Of a stretch of DNA of 64,000 bases, positions 47,188-57,028 are shown one piece after another. How positions within the stretch are numbered: position 1 is the first letter of the stretch; each line of letters starts with the position of its first letter. The position numbers and the translations under genes were made by a program. Source of the stretch: Candidatus Bathyarchaeota archaeon (lineage in GTDB: Archaea > Thermoproteota > Bathyarchaeia > 40CM-2-53-6); assembly GCA_005884195.1 (NCBI GenBank), contig VBBP01000050.1, positions 36,345 through 100,344 of the forward strand, read 5' to 3'. The notes under the pieces are model-generated. The model was not told the origin of the DNA. It saw nothing but the letters and a program-made list of their open reading frames with translations, and ran no database searches.

Positions 47188-49550
47188 AACTATTAAGCCT
47201 GTATGCTCACAACTTCAAGAAACTGAAATTCTCCCAACCACTACCCTTCACTGAGGGCATCTCGCTAATCACAGGATTGAACGAGAGCGGAAAATCCACC
47301 ATCCTCGACGCGATCCTCTTCGCTCTCTTCGGCCGCATGATACGCCCAAGCCAGAAACCCAGCAACGAAGAAATCCTGGCCTACGGAACCGGCGAAGCCC
47401 AAGTAAAACTCGAATTCGCCATCGGCGACCTCAAGTACCGAATAGTAAGAGAGGTTCACAAGACAAGACCGAACCGGGCACAGCTCCATGAGCTTGGGCC
47501 GAACGGTCGACAAAAGACAATTGCAACGACTGTAAACGACACCACCAGCGAAGTCGAACGACTTCTAGGAGGCATTACATACAACGAAATTGTCGCAAGC
47601 AGCGTCGTCGCACAGAAAGATCTCGAACGATTAATCAAACAAAGATTGGACGATAGAAGGAAAGTTGTCAACGTGTTCCTTAACCTAGACAGTTTCAACA
47701 GAGTGCAGGACCAGTTTGATACGGAGAGAGCTCGAATCGAAGGCACGACCCGGAATCCGGGACAGCTAACGGTTGAACGCGAGCGTCTCCAATCGCTTCA
47801 AGAACAAATGAAGAGGTACAAGGAAGCGGAGACCCAACTCTCAACGCTGGCAGGAAGAATCGAAAAGCTCAGGCTCGAACTTGTGGGCTTGGAAGAAAAG
47901 TTCGCGACCACAGACTCTCTGTACAAGACTCTGAACAAATACGATGAAGCGGTGAAGCTCCAAAGGTCTCTTCGGCAAGAGATTCAGGACAAGACGCGTC
48001 TTGCAGAGAACCTCCAGCGGCAACTATCCGGTATTTCGTCTCAACGAGAGGAACTGGAGAAAGCTCGATTGGAACTCGAACAGTTCTCTGGGCTTTCCGA
48101 AATAGAGTCCCAACTCACTCAAGCATCGAATATGCTTGAAGAATTTCAATCCGCCGAAATCCGCAGAGTCCAGTCCGAGGAGTCCAGAGATAATCTACAG
48201 GCTAAGATTGCGGAGAAGACGAAAGGCGTCTCAAGTTTTGGAAACCCGAAACCGTTAGACTCTAAGCCAAGAAGGGTCTGGACGTATCTCATTTCAACCT
48301 CAGCTCTGGGTGCGGGAGCCATTCTTGCCTTTTTCCTCAGTCTCCCACAAGTCGCAGTTGCCTTCGGATCTCTGGCTATAGTCTCCCTCCTCCTACTAAC
48401 ACGACAGATCGTCTCACTTTCACAACAAGCCAGCAGCTCGAGATACGAGCAGGAGCAGTTAGCCAGGCTGCAGCTTGTCCGCTCATGGGAGAACGAGCTC
48501 GCGGAGAATCAGCAAAACCTTTCAAAAATCCAACAGGACATTGCTGGAAGGTCCGAGAGCCTGATCGGAACACTGAGTTCAATCACACGATACGCTGCCA
48601 AGATGGGAGCGCCAAAAGACCCTGAGACCGCTTTCGAGACCGTATCCTCACTATTCGACAATGATAGGCAAACGCGTCAATCTCTGGAAGAGAAGGTCAA
48701 ATTACTAAGCCAGCAATTGAGAGAAGAACCCCAAATCAAAGAACGCCTCGACCTCATCCAGCGCGAGATCGAACAGGTCGAGAAGAAATTCGGCGCGGCT
48801 CCATTGCCGGAACTGCCAGAAGGCCTATCCTTCTCCGACACGCTCCTTGAAGAGACCGCTGAAGCGAGAGATACGCTAAAGGAATCCGTTTCGAGGAATA
48901 AGGCCCAGATCGAAGATTCAATTTCTCGACAGTTCGAACTACGCCAGCTACTAGAGGAGAACACGGGTCTCGATGACCAAGTTCAGACGCAAATGAAGAA
49001 GGTGATGCTCCTAGAGAAGGATTGCTCGGTCGTCAAGTTGTCAATCAAAGGACTGGAGCAAACTTCGGAGTCCTTGCGAAACCGTGTCAAGCCCCAGGTT
49101 GAACGCTACATGGGGCTTATTCTCCCCGTAATAACCTCCGGAAGATACAAGGCCGTGCAACTCGACGAAGACTACACTGTCAGAGTTTTCGATCCAGAGG
49201 CCGGAGAGTTCAAGCCCAAGGAAGTTTTCTCTGGGGGCACCGAAGACCAGCTCTTACTGGCAATGAGGCTAGCCTTCGCCCTCGCCCTGATCCCTCAAGC
49301 TAAGGGACATAATCCCGAATTCCTATTCCTCGACGAGCCCCTAGGCAGCTCGGACAGAGTCCGCCGAGAAGGAATTCTCACTCTACTCCACCAAGAACTC
49401 TCACAGAACTTCAAACAAATCTTTCTTATCAGCCATGTTGGGGATCTTGAAGCGGAGGCAGACACCATAATCCAGATGGACAACGGTATGGTTCGGGAGG
49501 TCGTCGGGAGAAAGTCTTCACCACGTCAACCGGTCGAGGTCCCTGCTTGA
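47184..49550 (+). CDS. SbcC/Rad50/YhaN-like AAA ATPase with central TM hairpin
   Basis: LKLLSLYAHNFKKLKFSQPLPFTEGISLITGLNESGKSTILDAILFALFG Walker A; VFSGGTEDQLLLAMRLAFALALI signature; FLFLDEPLGSSD Walker B. N-terminus extends upstream of the track ORF to a CTG at 47184. Confidence 0.85.
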   Translation: MKLLSLYAHNFKKLKFSQPLPFTEGISLITGLNESGKSTILDAILFALFGRMIRPSQKPSNEEILAYGTGEAQVKLEFAIGDLKYRIVREVHKTRPNRAQLHELGPNGRQKTIATTVNDTTSEVERLLGGITYNEIVASSVVAQKDLERLIKQRLDDRRKVVNVFLNLDSFNRVQDQFDTERARIEGTTRNPGQLTVERERLQSLQEQMKRYKEAETQLSTLAGRIEKLRLELVGLEEKFATTDSLYKTLNKYDEAVKLQRSLRQEIQDKTRLAENLQRQLSGISSQREELEKARLELEQFSGLSEIESQLTQASNMLEEFQSAEIRRVQSEESRDNLQAKIAEKTKGVSSFGNPKPLDSKPRRVWTYLISTSALGAGAILAFFLSLPQVAVAFGSLAIVSLLLLTRQIVSLSQQASSSRYEQEQLARLQLVRSWENELAENQQNLSKIQQDIAGRSESLIGTLSSITRYAAKMGAPKDPETAFETVSSLFDNDRQTRQSLEEKVKLLSQQLREEPQIKERLDLIQREIEQVEKKFGAAPLPELPEGLSFSDTLLEETAEARDTLKESVSRNKAQIEDSISRQFELRQLLEENTGLDDQVQTQMKKVMLLEKDCSVVKLSIKGLEQTSESLRNRVKPQVERYMGLILPVITSGRYKAVQLDEDYTVRVFDPEAGEFKPKEVFSGGTEDQLLLAMRLAFALALIPQAKGHNPEFLFLDEPLGSSDRVRREGILTLLHQELSQNFKQIFLISHVGDLEAEADTIIQMDNGMVREVVGRKSSPRQPVEVPA

Positions 49551-49572
49551 GATCTCCTTTAGAATCGATTGA

Positions 49573-49959
49573 CTACATGATATACACAGGAACGCCGGGC
49601 GACTGCAAGACCTTCAAAGCCAGTAAGAGAGTCTGTTCAGCAATAATCCTGTCATTCCCAACTCCTGAGAGTATTGATGTCCAGAGCATGTAATTGGTAC
49701 CTTCGTTCTCAGCAGCTTGAAAGAATCCCAACCTCTCCAGGGATGATGTTATTTGATGGAACCGGTCTGATCTTGATGAGAGACCAACGGTGATCGTCCA
49801 GTCGCCTAGATTGTCAAGGTTAACCCCCACAGTAGCATCAGAGAGAGCAAATGACAGGCTAGACCCGCGCTTCAGGGAAGCATCAACCATTGTAGCTAGA
49901 GACTTTGGATCTGCGAGACCTAGGTCCAGTCTGGGCTGCGGCTTCTGATTCTCCGTCAT
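49573..49959 (-). CDS. hypothetical protein
   Basis: 128-aa ORF; family not recognised. Confidence 0.5.
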   Translation of the reverse strand: MTENQKPQPRLDLGLADPKSLATMVDASLKRGSSLSFALSDATVGVNLDNLGDWTITVGLSSRSDRFHQITSSLERLGFFQAAENEGTNYMLWTSILSGVGNDRIIAEQTLLLALKVLQSPGVPVYIM

Positions 49960-50094
49960 AGATTCAGCCCACGATCAACATTGTGCTTAACAATCGTGTT
50001 ACCTAGCAGGCTGCCACGAAGGGAATTGCTCGGGTTTCTCGGGTGTTTATATTGAGCTCCGCGCTTTTGGTAGCTTCTCTCGGGCGAATTTGAC

Positions 50095-51102
50095 ATGTCC
50101 ATGTTCGACCTCGACGACGATAGGCTTCTAGCTGAGATAACGGGGAGAGGTGCCCGAAGGATACTGATCCAGCTGCCCGATGGTCTCAAGAATGAGGGGA
50201 CCCGGCTTGCCGGTCTGATTCGAGGGAAGACAGGCGCTGACGTGTTTGTTTCTGCGGTGCCTGCCTGGGGAGCCTGCGACCTCTCCTTAGATGCCGCGGC
50301 TCGCTTGAAAGCTGACCTACTAGTCCACTACGGGCATAACGAATTCCTACGAGACGGTTCCAACGGAGTCCCAGTCGTCTACATTCCTGCAAGGAGCAAT
50401 CACGAGGTCATTCCTGTCGTAGAGAAGGCGGCTTCTTTCCTTCAAGGCAGGAACATAGGCCTAGCCACTACAATTCAACATCTGCACAAGTTGGCTGAGG
50501 CGGCAAAACTTCTAGAAGCGAAGGGATTCAATGTTCATGTTCCTGGGCGCGGTCCATGGTCCCACGAGACAGGCCAGGTCCTTGGTTGTGACTATTTTGG
50601 ACTCAGGAAGATTCAACCTCAGGTCGACTCGTTTCTGATCATAGGCAGTTACTTCCACGGTCTCGGGGCAGCCCTTTCCGTAGAAAGACCAACAATTCTC
50701 GCGGACCCCTACGACGGAACAGTCAAAGTTCTAGATCAGGATAGGGACCGGATAATTAGGCAGAGATATGCAATGGTGGACAAAGCCAGTAAAGCCGGGA
50801 ATTTCGGAATAATCGTTTCAACTAAGCCAGGACAGAGCAACCCGCAGATTGCTCTCTCAATTCTCAAGCAAGTCGAGGAAGCAGGCAAAAAAGCGGTTAT
50901 CCTCTACGCGGATGAGATTCTACCACAGAAACTACTCGACTTCACTGACATCGATGTCTTCGTTGATACGGCTTGTCCACGCCTTGCGCTAGACGACCCT
51001 GAAAGGTTTCCGAAGCCGATCATCACGAGAGATGAGATCATGGTTGCTATCGGGGCTTGGACTTGGGAACACCTTTTGGAGCGTGGACTGGTCCGCCTAT
51101 AA
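50095..51102 (+). CDS. dph2: diphthamide biosynthesis enzyme Dph2
   Basis: RILIQLPDGLKNEGTRLAGLI...VSAVPAWGACDLSLDAAARLKADLLVHYGHNEF...DVFVDTACPRLALDD. Confidence 0.9.
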   Translation: MSMFDLDDDRLLAEITGRGARRILIQLPDGLKNEGTRLAGLIRGKTGADVFVSAVPAWGACDLSLDAAARLKADLLVHYGHNEFLRDGSNGVPVVYIPARSNHEVIPVVEKAASFLQGRNIGLATTIQHLHKLAEAAKLLEAKGFNVHVPGRGPWSHETGQVLGCDYFGLRKIQPQVDSFLIIGSYFHGLGAALSVERPTILADPYDGTVKVLDQDRDRIIRQRYAMVDKASKAGNFGIIVSTKPGQSNPQIALSILKQVEEAGKKAVILYADEILPQKLLDFTDIDVFVDTACPRLALDDPERFPKPIITRDEIMVAIGAWTWEHLLERGLVRL

Positions 51103-51717
51103 TTGGCAGAAAAACGAACAGTTTCCAAACGCCAACTGGAAATTCAGCTTGGAAGGCTGGGGATCTTTCAGGCCCCCAAGTTGGGGCTCGAACAGTATCC
51201 CGTTTCTCCCGAAGTAGCGGCTGAACTGCTATACATGGCCGGATTCGAACATCGCGACTTGAAGGGTGAAACAATCGATCTCGGAACCGGGACTGGGCGT
51301 CTAGCGATTGGAGCTGCCATAATCGGGTCTGTGAAAGTCGTTGGCGTAGATATAGATGAGACAGCCATTGCTTTGGCGCGAGAGAATGCGGTGGCGGCCG
51401 GAGTCCAGGTCGAGTGGCTTGTGTCGGACATTGATGATGTTGAAGGAAAATATGACACCGTGATAATGAACCCTCCATATGGGACGCGGTCTCCCCATCT
51501 TGATGTCCGATTTCTTGAACGCGCTTTCGAGCTTGCCCCTATCTCGTACTCAATTCACAAGAGTTCGACTAGAGATTATCTTAGGGGTGTTATTGCAAAG
51601 AAAGGTCGGAGGGTTGACGCCGTGCGTAGCATGAGCCTAAACATTCCCAACCTCTTCCCATTTCATCACAAGAAATGGGAGAACGTCAAGGTCGACTTGT
51701 ATCGGATAATATCCTAG
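51103..51717 (+). CDS. METTL5-family rRNA/nucleic-acid methyltransferase
   Basis: LEQYPVSPEVAAELLYMAG...IDLGTGTGRLAIGAAIIG...VIMNPPYGTRSPHLDVRFLERAFELAP. Confidence 0.85.
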   Translation: MAEKRTVSKRQLEIQLGRLGIFQAPKLGLEQYPVSPEVAAELLYMAGFEHRDLKGETIDLGTGTGRLAIGAAIIGSVKVVGVDIDETAIALARENAVAAGVQVEWLVSDIDDVEGKYDTVIMNPPYGTRSPHLDVRFLERAFELAPISYSIHKSSTRDYLRGVIAKKGRRVDAVRSMSLNIPNLFPFHHKKWENVKVDLYRIIS

Positions 51718-54700
51718 GCTCCCTGCTTCTTCTCCTCCTCCTCCTCACTTGAGTCGGATGGTATTCTAAGGGACCCTCCTTGGTTTTGGACTAGTGGTTT
51801 GAGAGATGTCTCCGTTTTGACTGGAGATCCCAGTGAAGGCAGGCTCGGTGATGGATTGGAAATAGTTGTTACCACTGGCATTTTCGCATGTCTTGGACGA
51901 AGTTTGCCCAGCTGACGGCCCACCTTGCGAAGCAAGGCCGGTTGGTTTGACCCGCTCGGCCTGGATTTGCCACGCAGAAGTATGTATGTAGTCAGGAATG
52001 ACGTCACTCCAAGTATTACTCCAGTCCAGACGTTGATCCCAGCTAGAAGCTTTGAGCTTGTCTGGTTTACGAAGCCCTGGAGATACTGGTTGTTGATGTA
52101 GTCCAGATAGAGTACGAGTCCGAGCCCTACGATCGCAAAGGTTTCGACCGTTACTGCGAGCTTTGTTGTTATTGGAATGGGCGGTATGAGTTTCTCTTCT
52201 GGGGTGATTGGCACTCTTCTTATCCGTCCTGGGGCCCACCAGTTGAGCCGCTTCATGTGCCTCATTATTGATGGTACAAGATAGACTCGGGTGAGAGTTG
52301 CGTCGAGAATGACGACTATGAAGAATGCAAGTCCGAGCTGTTGTAGCATAGGTATTTCCGAGAGCATCATGGTTCCGAAGGCGCCTGCTGTCACTAGACC
52401 AGTGGCTGTGATTATGCCTCCAGTGCGCTCTACTGCAGTCTCGATGGCCTCATCATCTTTCGCGCCGCCAACCACATACTCCCTGATCCTGGTTACTAGG
52501 AATATGTCGTAGTCAAGTCCTAGTCCGAGCATTATCACAAGCAGCATGATTGGTAGTATCCAGATCAGTTCCATTCCAACGTAGGTGTGAAAAATGTAGA
52601 TGACCGCGGCCATCGCCCAGGAAATGCTGAGAAGTATCGTGAAGATAAGCCGGAGCGGAGTGAAGATCGAGCCCAGAGCGATCATGAGAACAACGAAGAC
52701 TCCGACGAGGACTAACGCTGTCATGTTGAAGTAGTCGGCTGCGCTTGAATTGGCAAGATCTGCGACAGAAGCAGTTTCTCCCCCTACAAGCATTGTGGAT
52801 CCAGCGAGCAGCTTGTCATTGCCCTGCAAACTATTGATGTTCTGCCGGATTTTTGTGAGCGTGGTGATGGCCTGGTCCGTGTAAGGCTCGTTGGACAGGT
52901 TAGCCCAGACCATTGCCGATTTCCCATCGCTTCCGAGGAAGGGCTTCATGCTTCTGATCATTGCTTGCTGTTGCGCCGTGTTTAGCTGGCTGAACGATGA
53001 GTAGGGGATCGGGTCGCCTGAAGGATGTGTAAGCCCATAGACTTTCGACACGCCGGAGATCGACAATGTCGAGTTCTCTGCATAGGAGAGGGATCGCAGA
53101 GCAGTGACGTTGATCCAATTGTCGGTTGCGAGCAGGACTGGCGTTTGCACTATCGTGTAAGTTGGGGTTATGGTGCCAGGTCCGAATCCTCGGACCATGG
53201 TGTTGTAGCCGGCCCTGCTCTCAAGAGAGTTTGGGACTTGGGATATGAGGTCGTGGCTTGTCTGCGAGGAAAGAACTGTGCTCGTGGCCGGCAAACTAAC
53301 GGCTAGCGCGACTATGAGGATTAGCTTGGAGTGTTTTGCGGTGAATCTTGCCGCTCGGGCATAGTAGCTACTGCTCTTGGCTTTCTTCTTTCTCCAGAGG
53401 CCTAGCCCACCTGGCCAGAACATCTTGTCCCCGAATATGGACAGAATAGCTGGAACTAATGTGAGGGCAACGAGCAGTGCTATCGATATGCCCATCATCA
53501 CAGCGATCCCGATAGACCGCAGCATTCCAAAGCCAGCAATGGCCAGGCTTCCGAATGCTATGACGACAGTTGCTCCACTCGTGGCGATGCTCTCGCCCGC
53601 CCAAGTAACTGCTCGTTCAACCGCATCTTTCTTTCCTCTTCCCATCCGCCGCTCCTCAGCGTATCTGCTGACGAGAAATATGCAGTAGTCCGAGCCTGCT
53701 CCGAACATGGCGACGGGCAAAAGCGTTAGGATCAGAAAGTGTACACTGGTGAACCAGGTGCCGATTACGTAGACCAGGCCGAAGGCTATGCCTACAGATA
53801 TTCCGATAGCGGATACGGGGATTAGCGGGGCTGCAAGTGACGCGAAGAATATGCCGACGATCACGATAATCAGGAGGACGGTGATGGGGTCTATGCGTTC
53901 CACGTCTCTGATCGATTCTGCTTCAATATCATAATTGAACGCCGGAGCGCCTGTAACATAGACGAGGAGATCGGTGTTGCTGAGGTTGTTCGCTTGTCTA
54001 ACGTCTGCTCTTATGCCGGCGATGCTGTTCTTGGGGTCGAGTCCTTTAGTTTTGAAATCCAGTATTAGCAACATAGTGTCGTTGGATCCCGAGATGAACT
54101 GGGTGTAGACATCGTGGCTTGGCTGGACTGGATAGCTCTTGATACTGTAGTTTCGAAGAAGTGTCCCTGCAAGGGTTGTAAAATCAACGAAATCTGCTGA
54201 GGCGCCTAGCAAATAGATCTCGCTGATGATGAAAGTTTGAGTTGGGGTGGCGTTGACCATTTTCGAGAAAGTGTTGATCACGAAGGTCTGAATCACGGCT
54301 GGGTCGTTCCAGTAATTGTTTGGACACGTGTTCGGGCAGAAGTTGTAGAGGTTGAAGAATTCGGCAGCGTCAACAAACAGGGTTCGGGATGACGCGTCAG
54401 TTATGCTTGACATGAAGAATGGTATTGTTATGTTGTAGTATGCTGGTTGAGTTACGAGGAGCGGGCTTCCTTTGGTCACGTTCTGGGCTCTGGCTAGTGC
54501 TGGCGCGACTATCGTGAGCTGTGTTTGAGTGTAGGTAGAAGCGGTGAATGTCTTGTTCCATGACTGGTAGAACAGGTTCTCGTATGCAAGAGCGATGGAC
54601 TGGTAGGCTTGGGGGGTTTGCGAAGATATGATTGGCCATGCGGACTGGTTGGCTTTCTGGTTGTAGGCGGCGACCTGTGCCTGTGTTATGTCGAAGGGTC

Positions 54701-55187
54701 CAGAGTTTACTAGGGTCGTCCACTGGGTTGCGTAGATCGCAGGTATGCCGAATTCGAGAGACGTGGCAAATCTGGTCAGGTTCTTCTCTTGATAGAGCTG
54801 GAGGTGAACCAGGCTGGTATAGCCGACGAGTAGCTGGTAGTAGATGTCGTAGATGCTTGTGACGTTGCTGAGGTTCGTAATGGTCCGGTCGTTATGGAGG
54901 GTCTTGTTGAACGTTAGAGTGAAATCGCGCACATCGTTGCCTCTCACGTCCGTTGAGGTGATTACCACGACGACGCTGCTGCCCTGGCTAATGCTGAACT
55001 CTTTGCTGACGATGGATTGAGCGATGCTGGACTCCGACGTCTTGGGGTTGTACGCAGTCTCCGTGTAGACGATAACGCTCTGAACCTGGAGAATGGCTGG
55101 GACGCTCAGCGCGAGGGCTACCAGCCAGATGACAAAGACCGCCCGGTTGTGCTTAATGATAGTACGGGCTAGCCTTGTAAAGAGCAA
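51714..55187 (-). CDS. MMPL/RND family transporter, large
   Basis: GAGSDYCIFLVSRYAEERR and GLGLDYDIFLVTRIREYVVGG motifs; 12+ TM; extra C-terminal TM pair. Confidence 0.95.
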   Translation of the reverse strand: MLFTRLARTIIKHNRAVFVIWLVALALSVPAILQVQSVIVYTETAYNPKTSESSIAQSIVSKEFSISQGSSVVVVITSTDVRGNDVRDFTLTFNKTLHNDRTITNLSNVTSIYDIYYQLLVGYTSLVHLQLYQEKNLTRFATSLEFGIPAIYATQWTTLVNSGPFDITQAQVAAYNQKANQSAWPIISSQTPQAYQSIALAYENLFYQSWNKTFTASTYTQTQLTIVAPALARAQNVTKGSPLLVTQPAYYNITIPFFMSSITDASSRTLFVDAAEFFNLYNFCPNTCPNNYWNDPAVIQTFVINTFSKMVNATPTQTFIISEIYLLGASADFVDFTTLAGTLLRNYSIKSYPVQPSHDVYTQFISGSNDTMLLILDFKTKGLDPKNSIAGIRADVRQANNLSNTDLLVYVTGAPAFNYDIEAESIRDVERIDPITVLLIIVIVGIFFASLAAPLIPVSAIGISVGIAFGLVYVIGTWFTSVHFLILTLLPVAMFGAGSDYCIFLVSRYAEERRMGRGKKDAVERAVTWAGESIATSGATVVIAFGSLAIAGFGMLRSIGIAVMMGISIALLVALTLVPAILSIFGDKMFWPGGLGLWRKKKAKSSSYYARAARFTAKHSKLILIVALAVSLPATSTVLSSQTSHDLISQVPNSLESRAGYNTMVRGFGPGTITPTYTIVQTPVLLATDNWINVTALRSLSYAENSTLSISGVSKVYGLTHPSGDPIPYSSFSQLNTAQQQAMIRSMKPFLGSDGKSAMVWANLSNEPYTDQAITTLTKIRQNINSLQGNDKLLAGSTMLVGGETASVADLANSSAADYFNMTALVLVGVFVVLMIALGSIFTPLRLIFTILLSISWAMAAVIYIFHTYVGMELIWILPIMLLVIMLGLGLDYDIFLVTRIREYVVGGAKDDEAIETAVERTGGIITATGLVTAGAFGTMMLSEIPMLQQLGLAFFIVVILDATLTRVYLVPSIMRHMKRLNWWAPGRIRRVPITPEEKLIPPIPITTKLAVTVETFAIVGLGLVLYLDYINNQYLQGFVNQTSSKLLAGINVWTGVILGVTSFLTTYILLRGKSRPSGSNQPALLRKVGRQLGKLRPRHAKMPVVTTISNPSPSLPSLGSPVKTETSLKPLVQNQGGSLRIPSDSSEEEEEKKQGA

Positions 55188-55340
55188 TCCATTCCCTCTT
55201 TGAGGGTGTGAAACGAGCCGAAAACGGGCTGAGCGTCATAAAGCCGTACTGTAACCCTGAACTCTTAGCCGAGACGAATTCGGGGCGTTGAGTATGTCTA
55301 TATGGCGAAACTGAGCAGAATCTAGTGTAGGCGAGCGTGG

Positions 55341-56168
55341 ACGAAACCGATAAGCCTTCTACTAGCCCAAACTGGTCCTAGACTTGGGAACAAAGAGCAA
55401 AATCTACGGCAGATCTCGGAACAAGCCGCTAAGGCTCGGAAGAAGAACGTTGATCTGTTGATCTTTCCTGAGCTACACCTGACAGGGTATACGATGCGGG
55501 ACGAGGTCTCCCATTTGGCAGAGTCGATTCCAGGTCCCAGCACACGGAAGGTCGAGAGAGTGGCCAAGGAGCACGGTGTTCACATTATCTTCGGCATGCC
55601 CGAGGAGAGCGAGGTCAGGGGAGTAATCCACAACACAGCAGTGTTTGTTGGCCCCAAAGGGTTGATTGGGAGGTACCGGAAGATCCATCTTCCAACGCAT
55701 TCTGTTTTCGAGGAGCGCCGCTATTATCGTCCGGGACAAGAAGCACCAGTGTTCAAGACAGATATGGGAACCATCGGTTTGAACATCTGTTACGATCTCT
55801 ACTTTCCCGAGCTGACTCGCCTGCAGGCTTTGCAGGGGGCGCAGCTGATTGTCTGCATCTCCGCGAGTCCGGGGTTGCGGCGGAGGTTCTTCGAGGGGTT
55901 CTGTTTGAGCCGAGCGATGGAGAACGCTGTCTACCTCGCCTACGTCAACCGGGTTGGCATTGAGGAGGGCTTGCAGTTCTGGGGCGGAAGTAGAGTCATA
56001 GCGCCGAATGGTTCCGTTCTAGCTCAGTGCAAATATGATGTGGAGGAGTTTCAAACCTTGAAGGTGGATCTGGACGAGGTTTCTCGGGCTAGGGTATTCA
56101 TTCCAACGATAAAGGACCTGGAACCGGGCCTCTTCGACCTGCTGAGAATCAAGAGTCGAGAAGCATAG
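55341..56168 (+). CDS. carbon-nitrogen hydrolase (nitrilase superfamily)
   Basis: ISLLLAQTGPRLGNKEQN...LLIFPELHLTGY...GRYRKIHLP...IGLNICYDLYFPELTRL (E-K-C triad). Track ORF starts at 55458; the conserved N-terminus lies upstream, start uncertain. Confidence 0.85.
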   Translation, partial: TKPISLLLAQTGPRLGNKEQNLRQISEQAAKARKKNVDLLIFPELHLTGYTMRDEVSHLAESIPGPSTRKVERVAKEHGVHIIFGMPEESEVRGVIHNTAVFVGPKGLIGRYRKIHLPTHSVFEERRYYRPGQEAPVFKTDMGTIGLNICYDLYFPELTRLQALQGAQLIVCISASPGLRRRFFEGFCLSRAMENAVYLAYVNRVGIEEGLQFWGGSRVIAPNGSVLAQCKYDVEEFQTLKVDLDEVSRARVFIPTIKDLEPGLFDLLRIKSREA

Positions 56169-56180
56169 AATCAAAGTTTC

Positions 56181-56223
56181 ATGAAGGGTGGGGTGCGTGA
56201 AAATCGACCAACCTCCGGGGGTC
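56181..56223. repeat. dispersed ~43-nt GC-rich repeat, copy 2
   Basis: atgaagggtggggtgcgtgaaaatcgaccaacctccgggggtc. Confidence 0.7.
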
Positions 56224-56482
56224 AGTGAAAAAGAATGTTTGGGAAAAATAGTTGGCTAGAAAGAAAGGCTACGAAACCAAGTGTGACGTCGTCTAACAAC
56301 AACACCGCGGCTTGGTAAGCCAAGGCTCGCGTCGAGATCCTCATTTCATTACGAAACCTCCTGAAAACCAGGCCTAATCGGCGCTTGCCGGGGCTAACTC
56401 ATGAACAAAACGGCACAAAACGCAATCCTTGGAATCATTCGGCCTACAAGCTCGCAACAACCCTCATTAGCACCCTCAGCTA

Positions 56483-57025
56483 ATGCCCGTATGGTATTTG
56501 CTCATGAAGGGTCGTAACTATCGTTCCCCGTCGGGCCAAGCCTTCACCCGGATGAAATACATCCGCGGGTCCCCTGCGCCTAAGGTTTCCAAGTTCAACA
56601 TGGGAGACTTGTCCATGCAGTTCGCCCGAAAAATCCGCTTGGTGGCCAGAGAACATGTGCAGATTCGTCATAACGCGCTGGAATCTGCCCGTGTATCCGC
56701 GAACAAGGTTCTAACCGACAGGTGGGGAGAAACAGGATACCGATTACAGCTGTGCGTGTACCCGCATATTATTCTCCGTGAAAACAAGATGATCGCCACT
56801 GCCGGAGCTGACAGATTACAGGAAGGCATGCGGCGAGCCTTCGGAAAACCCACCGGCAGAGCAGCCAGAGTCGAAAACAGTCAGGACCTCTTCATCATCT
56901 ACGTTCCCGAGGACGGCGTCGAAACTGCGAAGAAAGCATTGGAAGTCGCCGGAACAAAGCTGCCAATGAAAACCCGGATCATCGTCGAAGAACCAGTCGC
57001 GCCGCAAATGCCCGCAGGAGCCTAG
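56483..57025 (+). CDS. rpl10e: 50S ribosomal protein L10e/L16
   Basis: FTRMKYIRGSPAPKVSKFNMG...ALESARVSANKVLTDRWGETGYRLQLCVYPHIILRENKMIATAGADRLQEGMRRAFGKPTGRAARV. Confidence 0.92.
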   Translation: MPVWYLLMKGRNYRSPSGQAFTRMKYIRGSPAPKVSKFNMGDLSMQFARKIRLVAREHVQIRHNALESARVSANKVLTDRWGETGYRLQLCVYPHIILRENKMIATAGADRLQEGMRRAFGKPTGRAARVENSQDLFIIYVPEDGVETAKKALEVAGTKLPMKTRIIVEEPVAPQMPAGA

Positions 57026-57028
57026 CCA

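Noticed and set aside
51766-52239. 157-aa ORF in a different minus frame within the MMPL gene
   Set aside because: Low-complexity shadow frame of the well-supported MMPL transporter.
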